Part shown: piece after piece, positions 23,583 to 32,028 of the stretch
Position numbering within the stretch: position 1 is the stretch's first letter
How the letters are laid out: each line of letters opens with the position of its first letter
NCBI GenBank assembly: GCA_016873805.1
Contig: VGVZ01000033.1
Span: forward strand, 1 to 32,385
Direction: 5' to 3'
Source of the DNA: Ignavibacteria bacterium
Lineage (GTDB): Bacteria; Bacteroidota; Ignavibacteria; UBA10030
DNA: 32,385 nt
Notes under the pieces: generated by a model
The model's database searches: none
What the model was told of the DNA's origin: nothing
The model's input: the letters and a program-made list of their open reading frames with translations, nothing else
Translations under genes and position numbers: made by a program

Positions 23583-24596
23583 TCAGGAAAGAGCGAGATT
23601 TGGAATTGCAGTTAATTCCAGACTTGAACTTGTCCCCTGGACGAATTTCAAGTATCCGGCCATTGCCACCATCGCGCCGTTGTCGGTACAATACTCGAAC
23701 TTCGGGATGAAGAGTTTCAATCCATTGTTGGCCGCGGCTTCGGCAAGTGCCTCTCGAAGCGCAGAGTTTGCTGAAACGCCCCCGGCGACGGCAATGTCGG
23801 CCACCCGAAATGTCTTCGCCGCCCGCACCAGCTTGTCCACCAGGACGTCGACCACAGCCGATTGGAAGCTCGCACACACATTGTTGACAAAGATCTCGTC
23901 ACGCGAAGCACTCTCTCGGTCGAACCGAGCATCACGGAGATAATAGAGGACTGATGTTTTCAGTCCGCTGAAGCTGAATTCGTACGAATCGGTGTCGAGA
24001 TACGGCCTTGGAAACTGAATAGCGTTCGGGTCTCCCTTTCTCGCGAGCTTGTCGATGGCCGGGCCGCCGGGATATTCTAGGCCGAGCAACTTCGCGACCT
24101 TGTCAAACGCTTCGCCGGCCGCATCGTCGCGGGCCCCCCCCAGCACTTCATACTTCAAGGGGGCGGTGACGAGCACGAGCTGTGTGTGGCCGCCTGATAC
24201 CGTAAGATTGACAAAAGGATAGCCCGGATGCGGAGGTTCGATGAAGTTGGAAACGATATGCGCTTCCATATGGTTGACTCCGACAAACGGAATCCCACGT
24301 CCATACGCCAATGCCTTCCCAAAACTGAGTCCGACGAGAATCGAGCCGATGAGGCCAGGGCCATAGACTGCGGCCACACCATCAAGTTCTTCCTGTGTCA
24401 CGCCCGCATCGGAAAGCGCGCGGTCGACGATCGGGATGATCAACTGCTGGTGCGCACGAGAAGCGAGCTCGGGGACAACTCCGCCGTACGCGGCATGGAA
24501 CAATTGGGGTCGCGTGACATTTGAGAGGAGTCGACCGTCGCGGACGACCGCCGCCGATGTTTCGTCGCACGATGTTTCGATGCCGAGGATGGTCAT
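23583..24596 (-). CDS. tsaD: tRNA N6-adenosine threonylcarbamoyltransferase TsaD
   Basis: Transfers threonylcarbamoyl to A37 of ANN-decoding tRNAs, with TsaB, TsaE and TsaC/Sua5 as partners. ASKHA-fold ATPase of 337 residues. Motifs: GIETSCDETSAAVV (5-18), metal-binding His109 and His113 in NHMEAH, SGGHTQLV (134-141), AGGVSANSALRE, and the C-terminal DNGAMVAMAG metal ligand. First gene of the tsaD-chorismate mutase-mltG group, which may extend to the Ig-like gene 76 bases further on. Confidence 0.97.
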   Translation of the reverse strand: MTILGIETSCDETSAAVVRDGRLLSNVTRPQLFHAAYGGVVPELASRAHQQLIIPIVDRALSDAGVTQEELDGVAAVYGPGLIGSILVGLSFGKALAYGRGIPFVGVNHMEAHIVSNFIEPPHPGYPFVNLTVSGGHTQLVLVTAPLKYEVLGGARDDAAGEAFDKVAKLLGLEYPGGPAIDKLARKGDPNAIQFPRPYLDTDSYEFSFSGLKTSVLYYLRDARFDRESASRDEIFVNNVCASFQSAVVDVLVDKLVRAAKTFRVADIAVAGGVSANSALREALAEAAANNGLKLFIPKFEYCTDNGAMVAMAGYLKFVQGTSSSLELTAIPNLALS

Positions 24597-24628
24597 GGAT
24601 TCCGTGGTGCTGCTCGTTCAATTGCCAA

Positions 24629-24657
24629 ATGATAACCAAAAAAAAAGCGTTCTGCAA
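24629..24657 (-). promoter_or_regulatory. putative promoter of tsaD operon
   Basis: Minus strand TTGCAG (24657-24652), 17-bp spacer with a T-run, TATCAT (24634-24629) followed by TTGG. It lies about 32 bases before the tsaD ATG, in the gap divergent from the ABC transporter genes. Confidence 0.5.
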
Positions 24658-24701
24658 TCCACTGTGAATCGAGTGTCACTCAGTCCGATTCGCAACGTGT
24701 C

Positions 24702-24730
24702 TTGAATGTCTGAATCATTTTAGAGATATT
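24702..24730 (+). promoter_or_regulatory. weak promoter candidate for the sugar ABC operon
   Basis: TTGAAT (24702-24707), 17-bp spacer, GATATT (24725-24730). The -10 is weak; shifted versions (TATTGT) are possible. No obvious operator palindrome was found in the 24597-24794 gap. Confidence 0.35.
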
Positions 24731-24794
24731 GTATTCCATCGATCGGCATCTCATCACCAATTAACAATACCCATCCCTATCGGTGACCCCCGCG

Positions 24795-25730
24795 ATGCGA
24801 TTCCTTACCTTTGCAGTCATCATAGTATGTTTCCTATTGCCGTCATGTGCACGTCATGACAAACCACAAGCGACGAAGGTCATCGGCGTAACATTGCTTA
24901 CCCGCGGGCATATGTTCTATCGGGATCTGGAGGAGGGAATCCGCACAGAGGCGGCACAATACGAGTATGAAGTGATCATCACGGCCGCGGAATTCGATCT
25001 GGGAAAACAAATCAGTCAGATAGAAGATTTTGTTGCACAGGGAGTCGATGCCATCGTGGTCTGTCCCGTTGATTCCCGCGGCGTCGGAACCGGAATCAAA
25101 CGCGCGAACGAGGCACGGATACCGGTATTCACCGCCGACATCGCCGCTCAGGAGGGGGAGATCATGTGCCACATTGCGTCCGACAACGTCGCGGGTGGTC
25201 GCCTTGCGGGCGAGTATCTGGCAAAGGTTTTGCGACAAAAAGGATCGGTCGCAATCATCAATCAGCCTGCGCTCACATCGACGCTCGACAGAGTTCAGGG
25301 ATTCAGAGAATCGCTTGCGAGGTATCCTGGCATCAAGATCGTCGCAGACGTGAACGGATTCGGGGTACGCGATCGGGCACTTCAGGTTTCTGCCGACGTC
25401 TTACAGGCAAATCCGCAGCTGGACGCCATCTTCGGAATCAACGACGATTCCGCGCTCGGAGCGCTCGATGCCGTGCGTCAGTTCAAGCGCACGAATATCG
25501 TGATCGTCGGCTATGATGCGACACCACCGGCGCAAGAAGCCATTCTGCGCGGAACCGCTCTGAAGGCGGATGTCATTCAGTATCCTTCAAAAATCGGTAG
25601 CACCACGATCCAAACGATTCGGAAGTTCTTTCTCGGCGAGTCAATTCCATCATCAATTCCCGTCGAAGTCGGCCTCGTCGACAGCACGATCCTCCACAAC
25701 GCTCTCACCACCGGGGCGGTGAATCGATAA
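24795..25730 (+). CDS. sugar ABC transporter substrate-binding lipoprotein (RbsB-like)
   Basis: Periplasmic-binding protein of the ribose/galactose cluster (Peripla_BP_4), 311 residues. The signal FLTFAVIIVCFL ends at the lipobox LPSC (Cys18), so it is membrane-anchored. Two Rossmann-like lobes follow: VIGVTLLTRGHMFYRDLEEG, DAIVVCPVDSRGVG and TADIAAQEGEIMCHIASDN in the first, and LDAIFGINDDSALGALDA and VIVGYDATPPAQEAI in the second. A frame from GTG 24783 is possible, but ATG 24795 gives a cleaner signal peptide. First gene of an ABC operon that ends in an alpha-mannosidase, so the ligand may be mannose or a mannoside; this is inference. Confidence 0.88.
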   Translation: MRFLTFAVIIVCFLLPSCARHDKPQATKVIGVTLLTRGHMFYRDLEEGIRTEAAQYEYEVIITAAEFDLGKQISQIEDFVAQGVDAIVVCPVDSRGVGTGIKRANEARIPVFTADIAAQEGEIMCHIASDNVAGGRLAGEYLAKVLRQKGSVAIINQPALTSTLDRVQGFRESLARYPGIKIVADVNGFGVRDRALQVSADVLQANPQLDAIFGINDDSALGALDAVRQFKRTNIVIVGYDATPPAQEAILRGTALKADVIQYPSKIGSTTIQTIRKFFLGESIPSSIPVEVGLVDSTILHNALTTGAVNR

Positions 25731-25764
25731 CAACAAGCCACGCGCATTCGGTATCCGCACACCA

Positions 25765-27273
25765 ATGAAGCGCGACATTCTTCTGCACATGCGGTCGATG
25801 AGCAAGCACTATCCCGGCGTGCAGGCGCTGGATAGCGTCGATTTCGATCTGTTCGCGGGGGAAATCCACGCTCTCGTCGGCGAAAACGGAGCGGGCAAAT
25901 CTACCCTCACAAAAATCCTCGCGGGCGCCGAGCAGTCGGACTCCGGAACAATCGAAGTGAGCGGTCGAACCATCGCGATCCGGGAACCCGCTGATGCCCG
26001 TCGCCTGGGGATCGGGATCATCTATCAGGAATTCAAGCTTGTTCCCGAACTCTCCGTCGCGGAGAACATCTTCCTCGGGGATGAACGTCGATTTCTTCGG
26101 CACGGGTTTGTTCGGTTCTCACTCATGCATGCGGAAGCATCGAAGGTTCTGTCTCGCCTCGGCGAAACGATCGATCCTGTATTGCCTGTGAGGAAACTCA
26201 GCGTCAGCCAGAGGCAAATAGTGGAAATCGCCAAGGCACTCAGCAATCACGTGCGGATTCTCGCGATGGATGAACCGACTGCTTCGCTTACCGACCGCGA
26301 GGTAGAGAATCTTTTCGCGGTGATGAGAAACCTGAAGACAGACGGCGTCGGAATTATCTACATTTCTCACCGGATCGAAGAGATTTTCAGGATCGCCGAC
26401 CGCATTACCGTTCTACGCGACGGCAAATTGATTCATTCATGCCCTGTGGCGGAGGCCGATTCCGAAATGCTGGTCAAATGGATGGTGGGACGAGAGGCCG
26501 ACAGAGAGGCGCATCAGTGGTCACCCAAAGGAATTGCTCCATCGCAACGGCGGGAGATTCTTCGCATCGAGAATCTGACATCTGACAGAGTGCACGGCAT
26601 CAGCTTCGGTCTCGATCGCGGGGAAATCCTCGGGTTAGCAGGACTCACAGGCTCAGGCCGTACGGAACTTGTACGGCTCATCTTCGGGGCCGAGAGGAGA
26701 TCATCCGGAAGAATCGTCGTCGATGGTCGGGAAGTATCCGTTCGCTCACCCGGCGATGCCATCAAGGCGGGCATCGGGCTTCTGACGGAGGATCGAAATC
26801 TCGACGGACTGGTTCTTCAGATGAGCATTCTGGAGAACATCACACTCTCCAGCCTCTCCGATGTCGCGTTCGGGCCGTTCGTGAACGGATCCAAGGAACG
26901 TCGCGCGGCTTCAGAACTCGTCCGGCGACTTCGTATCAAGACACGATCAGTCGAAACGCCGGTTGAAACCTTGAGCGGCGGAAATCGCCAGAAAGTTGTC
27001 CTCGGACGCTGGCTGATGACCCAATGCAACATTCTGATTTTCGATGAGCCGACGGCCGGCATCGATATTGCCGTCAAGCGTGAGATCCACGCGCTGATTC
27101 GCGGACTGGCCTCGGAGGGGCGCGGCATTATCGTTATCTCGTCGGAACTTCCCGAGCTGCTGCAGCTCTGCGATCGTATCGCTGTGCTGTGCGACGGCAT
27201 CGTCGCTGGAATCTTGACACGGGAAGAAGCGACGCAGGAACGCCTGATGAAGCTCGCGACCAGTTATGCGTGA
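25765..27273 (+). CDS. sugar ABC transporter ATPase, two fused domains (RbsA/MglA-like)
   Basis: 502 residues with two nucleotide-binding domains in one chain, as in ribose and galactose importers. Domain 1: Walker A GENGAGKST (39-47), signature LSVSQRQIVEIAKAL, Walker B LAMDEPTASL. Domain 2 has the degenerate Walker A GLTGSGRTE, then an intact signature LSGGNRQKVVLGRWL and Walker B IFDEPTAGIDI. This asymmetry is normal in the family. It starts 34 bases after the binding-protein gene and ends 33 before the permease. Confidence 0.95.
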   Translation: MKRDILLHMRSMSKHYPGVQALDSVDFDLFAGEIHALVGENGAGKSTLTKILAGAEQSDSGTIEVSGRTIAIREPADARRLGIGIIYQEFKLVPELSVAENIFLGDERRFLRHGFVRFSLMHAEASKVLSRLGETIDPVLPVRKLSVSQRQIVEIAKALSNHVRILAMDEPTASLTDREVENLFAVMRNLKTDGVGIIYISHRIEEIFRIADRITVLRDGKLIHSCPVAEADSEMLVKWMVGREADREAHQWSPKGIAPSQRREILRIENLTSDRVHGISFGLDRGEILGLAGLTGSGRTELVRLIFGAERRSSGRIVVDGREVSVRSPGDAIKAGIGLLTEDRNLDGLVLQMSILENITLSSLSDVAFGPFVNGSKERRAASELVRRLRIKTRSVETPVETLSGGNRQKVVLGRWLMTQCNILIFDEPTAGIDIAVKREIHALIRGLASEGRGIIVISSELPELLQLCDRIAVLCDGIVAGILTREEATQERLMKLATSYA

Positions 27274-27306
27274 TCAACGCAAGACCAGCAGGAGTATTGT
27301 TCGATC

Positions 27307-28239
27307 ATGAAGAATCTCTATCAATCGTTTGGCATCGGTTTCGCCCTCTTGGTCGAGATCGCCATCTTCTCGGCGCTTTCCCCCCACTTCTTCACGACGG
27401 ACAATCTGCTCAACGTGATGCTGCAGATTTCCATCACGGCGATTGTTGCGGTGGGCATGACGTTCGTCATCCTGACTGCCGGGATTGATCTTTCCGTTGG
27501 TTCGTTGATGGCATTCGTCGGAGTCGTTGCGACGAGCATGCTGAAGCTCGACCTTCGGCTTGAGTACGCGTTCCCGCTCGCAATGTTGGCGGGACTGCTC
27601 CTCGGTGCGGCATCGGGATTGATCGCCGGAACGCTCGTCACCCGTTTCCGCATCACTCCGTTTATTGTCACTCTGGCCCTCATGACGATCTGGAGAGGAT
27701 TGGCGTTCGTGTATACGGAAGGGCGCCCTGTCTGGGAACTCCCTGAGGCGTTCGCCCTCCTCGGGAACGGTCGCACCCTTGGAATACCGAATCCGACGAT
27801 TGTGATGATCGTCGTGTTCGTGACCGCGTACGTCGTGTTGTCGCACACGCGATTCGGACGATATATCTACGCAATCGGTGGAAACCCGGAAGCGGCCAGA
27901 CTGGCGGGTATCGGCGTGAAGCGAATCGTCACACAGGTGTATGTGGTATGCGGTGTCCTCTCCGCCGCCAGCGGAATCCTGCTTGCTTCGCGAATGAACT
28001 CGGGCCAACCCAACGCAGGAATCATGTACGAACTCGATGTCATCGCCGCTGTCGTTGTCGGCGGGACGAGCCTTTTTGGAGGCAGAGGAACCGTGACCGG
28101 CACGTTCCTCGGATCGCTGCTCATCGGCGTTTTGCGCAACGGTCTGAATCTGCTCAATGTCGGATCATACGTTCAACAGGTTGTCGTCGGTGTCGTTATT
28201 CTCCTCGCCGTGCTCCTCGACCAATGGAAGAAACGATAA
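27307..28239 (+). CDS. sugar ABC transporter permease (RbsC-like)
   Basis: 310-residue membrane permease of the BPD_transp_2 family, with eight to ten transmembrane helices. Markers: GMTFVILTAGIDLSVGSLMA near residue 58, the GNPEAARLAGI cytoplasmic coupling loop near residue 195, and GGTSLFGGRGTVTGTFLG near residue 253. A single permease gene with the fused ATPase makes a homodimeric pore, as in ribose systems. Confidence 0.95.
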   Translation: MKNLYQSFGIGFALLVEIAIFSALSPHFFTTDNLLNVMLQISITAIVAVGMTFVILTAGIDLSVGSLMAFVGVVATSMLKLDLRLEYAFPLAMLAGLLLGAASGLIAGTLVTRFRITPFIVTLALMTIWRGLAFVYTEGRPVWELPEAFALLGNGRTLGIPNPTIVMIVVFVTAYVVLSHTRFGRYIYAIGGNPEAARLAGIGVKRIVTQVYVVCGVLSAASGILLASRMNSGQPNAGIMYELDVIAAVVVGGTSLFGGRGTVTGTFLGSLLIGVLRNGLNLLNVGSYVQQVVVGVVILLAVLLDQWKKR

Positions 28240-28296
28240 GAAAATCTTCGGTATTAGTTTCTGTTGTCTTCCCGCAACCAGCTGTCACACGTACGT

Positions 28297-28303
28297 AAGG
28301 AGG
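28297..28303 (+). promoter_or_regulatory. ribosome-binding site that sets the GH38 start
   Basis: AAGGAGG, 5 bases before GTG 28309. It decides between that GTG and the upstream TTG at 28264, which has no such site and would spoil the signal peptide. Confidence 0.8.
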
Positions 28304-28308
28304 TTGTC

Positions 28309-31300
28309 GTGAGACATATCACGTTGATCGCGATGGCGTCATTGTTTGTCGGCATCCTGCACGCTCAGACAAATGTCGATCGTCTCGTCAGATCGCTCGA
28401 CTCCCTTTCCACTGTGTCATTTGATCATTGGCGAGTGAGCGCCGATCTCAAGACGGCTGGCGCTCTGCAGGACCAGCCGACGAAAGCCGGATTTGACGAC
28501 GGCCGCTGGGATACGCTGAGGATCGGCCAACGCATCTATCCGGATTCGTGCTGGATCCGTCGTGAAATCGTGCTCCCCCGGGAAGTATTGGGGAAGCCGA
28601 TCAGCGGCAGAGTGCGGTTTCTCGTCTCCGTCGACGACTATGGGTATATGTGGATCAACGGCGAATCCCGCGGCCATTTTCCGTGGAACGGCGAGTTTCT
28701 CCTTACGGAGAACGCCAAACCCGGCGAAACATTCTTGGTCGCGATCAAAGCGATCAACACCGGCGGCCCGCTTCGTCTGCTCAGGGCCGAAATCCAAACG
28801 GACGAGTTGCGTCCGATTCGCGAGTTGTTGTCCGACTTCTCGCTCAGTCTGCGCGTCGGTCAGAAGTTACTGAGCTTCGATACGTACCAGACGAATGCAT
28901 CGCAACGTGTCGATCCGGGGATTGACAAATCAGAGCTGAACAAAGAGGAAAAAATCCGTCTCAACAATCTTCTTCAGAACCTTGCCACGCAGATCGATCT
29001 CGACGCGCTCAGGCGTGGTTCGCTTGACGCTTTCATGACCTCGGTCGAAGGTGTGAGGAAGAATGTCAAACCGATCGCCGAGTATGCCAGGCAATTCACT
29101 CTCTACTTCGCCTCGAATGCCCACATTGACGCCGCATGGCTCTGGCGCGAGAAAGAAACAATTGAGGTCTGCAAGAACACGTTTTCTTCAGTCCTGAATA
29201 TGATGGAGGCCCGCCCGGACTTCACGTACACACAAAGCTCGGCCGTATACTATGATTGGATGGAGAAGCTCTACCCTGAATTGTTCTCACGCATCAAGCA
29301 ACGAGTTCGCGAGGGGCGGTGGGAACTCGTGGGTGGCATGTGGATCGAACCGGACTGCAATCTCCTCTCCGGTGAATCGTGGGCGCGACAACTCTTATAC
29401 GGAAAACGGTACTTCAGGCAAAAGCTCGGTCAGGATGTCAGGATCGGCTGGAACCCCGATTCATTCGGGTACAACTGGAACATGCCGCAATTCTATCTCA
29501 AGGCAGGAATCGATGCATTCATCACGCAGAAAATCGGATGGAGTGAACGAAACGTTTTCCCGCACCGCGTCTTTTGGTGGGAAGGCCCTGACGGCTCCCG
29601 GTTGCTGACATACTTTCCTTTCGACTATGTCAACCAGATCGACGATCCGTATCGGCTCGTCGATTGGCAGCGGCAATTTGAGGCGAATACGGGATTCAGG
29701 AACATGCTCGTGCTGTTCGGCGTCGGCGATCACGGCGGGGGCCCTTCCCTCGAAATGATGACGCGCATCGACAATCTGAAGCGACTCGATATCTATCCCA
29801 ATGTCGAATTCGGAAATGTTTCACAGTATCTCACCTGGCTCAAGACACATGATCTCACCCGATTGCCCATCTGGAATGATGAGCTCTATCTGGAATATCA
29901 TCAGGGTACATTTACCACACAGGCCAAGACAAAGGAATCAAATCGGCAGAGCGAAGTCCTCCTGACGAATGCCGAGAAGTTCTCGCTGTTCAGCACAAGA
30001 GTCGGAGGTCGGTACCCCTCATCCGAGCTGGCCGATGCGTGGAGCCACGTCATGTTCAATCAGTTTCACGACATTCTCCCCGGCTCCAGCATCCGTGAAG
30101 TCTATGTCGATGCCATGGAGCGGTACGCGGAGGCCGCGACCATCGGCAACCATGTGTTGTCAAACAGCCTCAGACAGATCGCGAGGTCCATCAACACCTC
30201 GTCGATGCGAAAAGGAACGCCTGTCGTCGTCTTCAATCCTCTCGCGTGGGAACGAAGCGACATCGCTCGCATCGAACTTCCACCTGCAGACACCGCTGCG
30301 TATGCGGTGTTCGATGCGAAGGGCAAAGAGGTTTCGTCACAGACCGTCCGGAAGGATCGCTATCTCCGTGAACTCCTGTTCGCGGCGGAGAATGTCCCTT
30401 CTCTTGGATACAGAGCATATGAGGTGCGCAAGCAATCCCCATCGACGCTGATGGAATCTCTCACAATCACAGGTGCGAGTCTTGAGAATGCGTTCTTCCG
30501 GGTCAGGATCGATACTCTCTCCGGTTGGATCTCCAGCATTCTTGATAAGCGCAACTTCCGGGAGATTCTCGATGGGAATGGAAACGAGTTGGAGCTACTC
30601 GCTGACTATCCACGGGCCTGGGATGCGTGGAACATCGGGCTGACCGGTGAGAAGTATCCTTCTCGCTTCACGGGTGTGGAAATCGTCGAACAAGGTCCGC
30701 TCAGGGTCGTGCTGCGACTCAACAGAGAATACCTGAAACCCGGTACGAAAAAAGAGTACCCAACGGAATATTTTCCAACGAGTTTCTTCAGTCAGGAGAT
30801 TATCCTCGCCGCTGGGATTCCCCGTATCGAGTTTAGGACACTGGTGGACTGGTGGGAGGAAAAGACGTTCCTGAAAGTGTCGTTTCCTGTTGCAGTCCGC
30901 GATACAGTTGCCACGTATGAAATCCCGTATGGTTCGATTCGGCGTTCGACCCAACTGCGCACCAGTTGGGAGCAAGCCAAAGTCGAGGTGCCTGCCCTTC
31001 GGTGGGCCGATCTTTCAGGCGACGGATACGGTGTGAGCATCCTCAACAGAGCCAAATACGGCCACGATATCAAAGGAAGCACGATCCGGCTTTCCCTGCT
31101 TCGATCTCCGAAGTGGCCTGATCCGACGGCAGATCGGGGAAAACATATTATAGAATATGCCCTCTTTCCGCATCGGGGAGATTGGAGAGCGGCAATGACG
31201 GTGAGACACGCGTACGAATACAACACCCCACTCCTCACTGTCTGGACCGATGCACACAGTGGATCGCTGCCTCTTTCTCACTCCTTCATTCAGATCTCGC

Positions 31301-31539
31301 CTTCTAATCTTGTCCTGAGTAATGTGAAGAAAGCAGAAGACTCGGACGCGTGGGTTGTTCAGTGGTACGAATCCGAAGGGAGAGATGCCGAAGCGATCCT
31401 GACTCTCCCACGGGGTGTTCAGCGGGTCGTTCTCTCGAATTTCCTGGAGGAAGACGGGGCACCCGTGGCTTGTACGGACAACGGTATCCGGCTCGCTACT
31501 CCGAAGAACGGAGCAGTGACGATAAAGATCTACTATTAA
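28309..31539 (+). CDS. secreted GH38 alpha-mannosidase
   Basis: 1076 residues from GTG. A signal peptide (ITLIAMASLFVGILHAQ) points to the periplasm or outside. Residues 20-170 resemble a galactose-binding-like beta domain (WIRREIVLPREV, GYMWINGES). The GH38 catalytic barrel follows: HIDAAWLW with His272 and Asp274 (zinc site), WNPDSFGYNWNMP with nucleophile Asp384, VGDHGGGP (Asp474/His475) and FNQFHDILPGSS. The C-terminal half is beta-rich, as in class II mannosidases. It removes alpha-linked mannose from glycans. It lies 69 bases after the permease gene and is probably the last gene of the uptake operon, so released sugar could be the transported ligand. Confidence 0.93.
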   Translation: MRHITLIAMASLFVGILHAQTNVDRLVRSLDSLSTVSFDHWRVSADLKTAGALQDQPTKAGFDDGRWDTLRIGQRIYPDSCWIRREIVLPREVLGKPISGRVRFLVSVDDYGYMWINGESRGHFPWNGEFLLTENAKPGETFLVAIKAINTGGPLRLLRAEIQTDELRPIRELLSDFSLSLRVGQKLLSFDTYQTNASQRVDPGIDKSELNKEEKIRLNNLLQNLATQIDLDALRRGSLDAFMTSVEGVRKNVKPIAEYARQFTLYFASNAHIDAAWLWREKETIEVCKNTFSSVLNMMEARPDFTYTQSSAVYYDWMEKLYPELFSRIKQRVREGRWELVGGMWIEPDCNLLSGESWARQLLYGKRYFRQKLGQDVRIGWNPDSFGYNWNMPQFYLKAGIDAFITQKIGWSERNVFPHRVFWWEGPDGSRLLTYFPFDYVNQIDDPYRLVDWQRQFEANTGFRNMLVLFGVGDHGGGPSLEMMTRIDNLKRLDIYPNVEFGNVSQYLTWLKTHDLTRLPIWNDELYLEYHQGTFTTQAKTKESNRQSEVLLTNAEKFSLFSTRVGGRYPSSELADAWSHVMFNQFHDILPGSSIREVYVDAMERYAEAATIGNHVLSNSLRQIARSINTSSMRKGTPVVVFNPLAWERSDIARIELPPADTAAYAVFDAKGKEVSSQTVRKDRYLRELLFAAENVPSLGYRAYEVRKQSPSTLMESLTITGASLENAFFRVRIDTLSGWISSILDKRNFREILDGNGNELELLADYPRAWDAWNIGLTGEKYPSRFTGVEIVEQGPLRVVLRLNREYLKPGTKKEYPTEYFPTSFFSQEIILAAGIPRIEFRTLVDWWEEKTFLKVSFPVAVRDTVATYEIPYGSIRRSTQLRTSWEQAKVEVPALRWADLSGDGYGVSILNRAKYGHDIKGSTIRLSLLRSPKWPDPTADRGKHIIEYALFPHRGDWRAAMTVRHAYEYNTPLLTVWTDAHSGSLPLSHSFIQISPSNLVLSNVKKAEDSDAWVVQWYESEGRDAEAILTLPRGVQRVVLSNFLEEDGAPVACTDNGIRLATPKNGAVTIKIYY

Positions 31540-31587
31540 GTGGACCGGATCGCTCACGCCGATCGTCCCCTTTCCCGGAGAAAAGGA

Positions 31588-31618
31588 TTGCAACGCAACG
31601 CAATTCTTGCTATATTTG
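31588..31618 (+). promoter_or_regulatory. putative rpmB promoter with TATATTTG -10
   Basis: TTGCAA (31588-31593), 17-bp spacer, TATATT (31611-31616), extending to TATATTTG, which fits the TAnnTTTG form described for Bacteroidota. About 40 bases before the rpmB ATG. Confidence 0.6.
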
Positions 31619-31658
31619 AACCGCTTAATTCATGTCGATGAGAATGTTGGAGTATGTA

Positions 31659-31850
31659 ATGGCACGCATGTGTGAAATCTGCGGCAAGAAACCGATGGCC
31701 GGCAACAACGTCAGCCACGCGCACAACCGGTCGCCCCGGAGATTCTTGCCAAATTTGAAACGAGTCCGCGCAGTTGTCGATGGATCTGTTCGACGCATTA
31801 CCGTGTGCACGAATTGCATCAAGTCCGGAAAGGTTCAGAAGGCCGCGTAG
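31659..31850 (+). CDS. rpmB: 50S ribosomal protein L28, zinc-binding form
   Basis: 63 residues, starting [12 protein letters not shown]. Two CxxC pairs (CEIC and CTNC) form a zinc ribbon, the C+ version of L28. [18 protein letters not shown] is the conserved rRNA-binding stretch. An upstream ATG at 31632 is in frame but lacks conservation; the ATG at 31659 has a GGAG site at 31649-31652. It stands alone with its own promoter and terminator. Confidence 0.96.
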   Translation: MARMCEICGKKPMAGNNVSHAHNRSPRRFLPNLKRVRAVVDGSVRRITVCTNCIKSGKVQKAA

Positions 31851-31879
31851 CTCCTGAATGAGTTTGCTTGCTGACAACG

Positions 31880-31903
31880 AAATCCCGCTCCGGCGGGATT
31901 TTG
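31880..31903 (+). terminator. rho-independent terminator of rpmB
   Basis: AAATCCCGC (31880-31888), TCCG loop, GCGGGATTT (31893-31901) and a T-rich tail. 30 bases after the rpmB stop. Confidence 0.88.
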
Positions 31904-31927
31904 ATTTATCTCCTCCCCTGTTTCGTG

Positions 31928-31956
31928 TTGACCACGGGGGGAAAAAGCATTAGCTT
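31928..31956 (+). promoter_or_regulatory. weak promoter candidate for pgsA
   Basis: TTGACC (31928-31933), 17-bp spacer, TAGCTT (31951-31956). The -35 is good and the -10 poor. Confidence 0.3.
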
Positions 31957-32028
31957 CCCCTGTTGTCATACGAACTCCCTCCTCCCTCGAGTTTTCCCAA
32001 GTACTCCAGGATTTCAGGAATCGTCGAC

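Noticed and set aside
27274-28008. 244-codon minus-strand ORF rich in Arg, Glu, His and Asp
   Set aside because: It mirrors the permease gene on the other strand; its composition is that of reversed hydrophobic codons.
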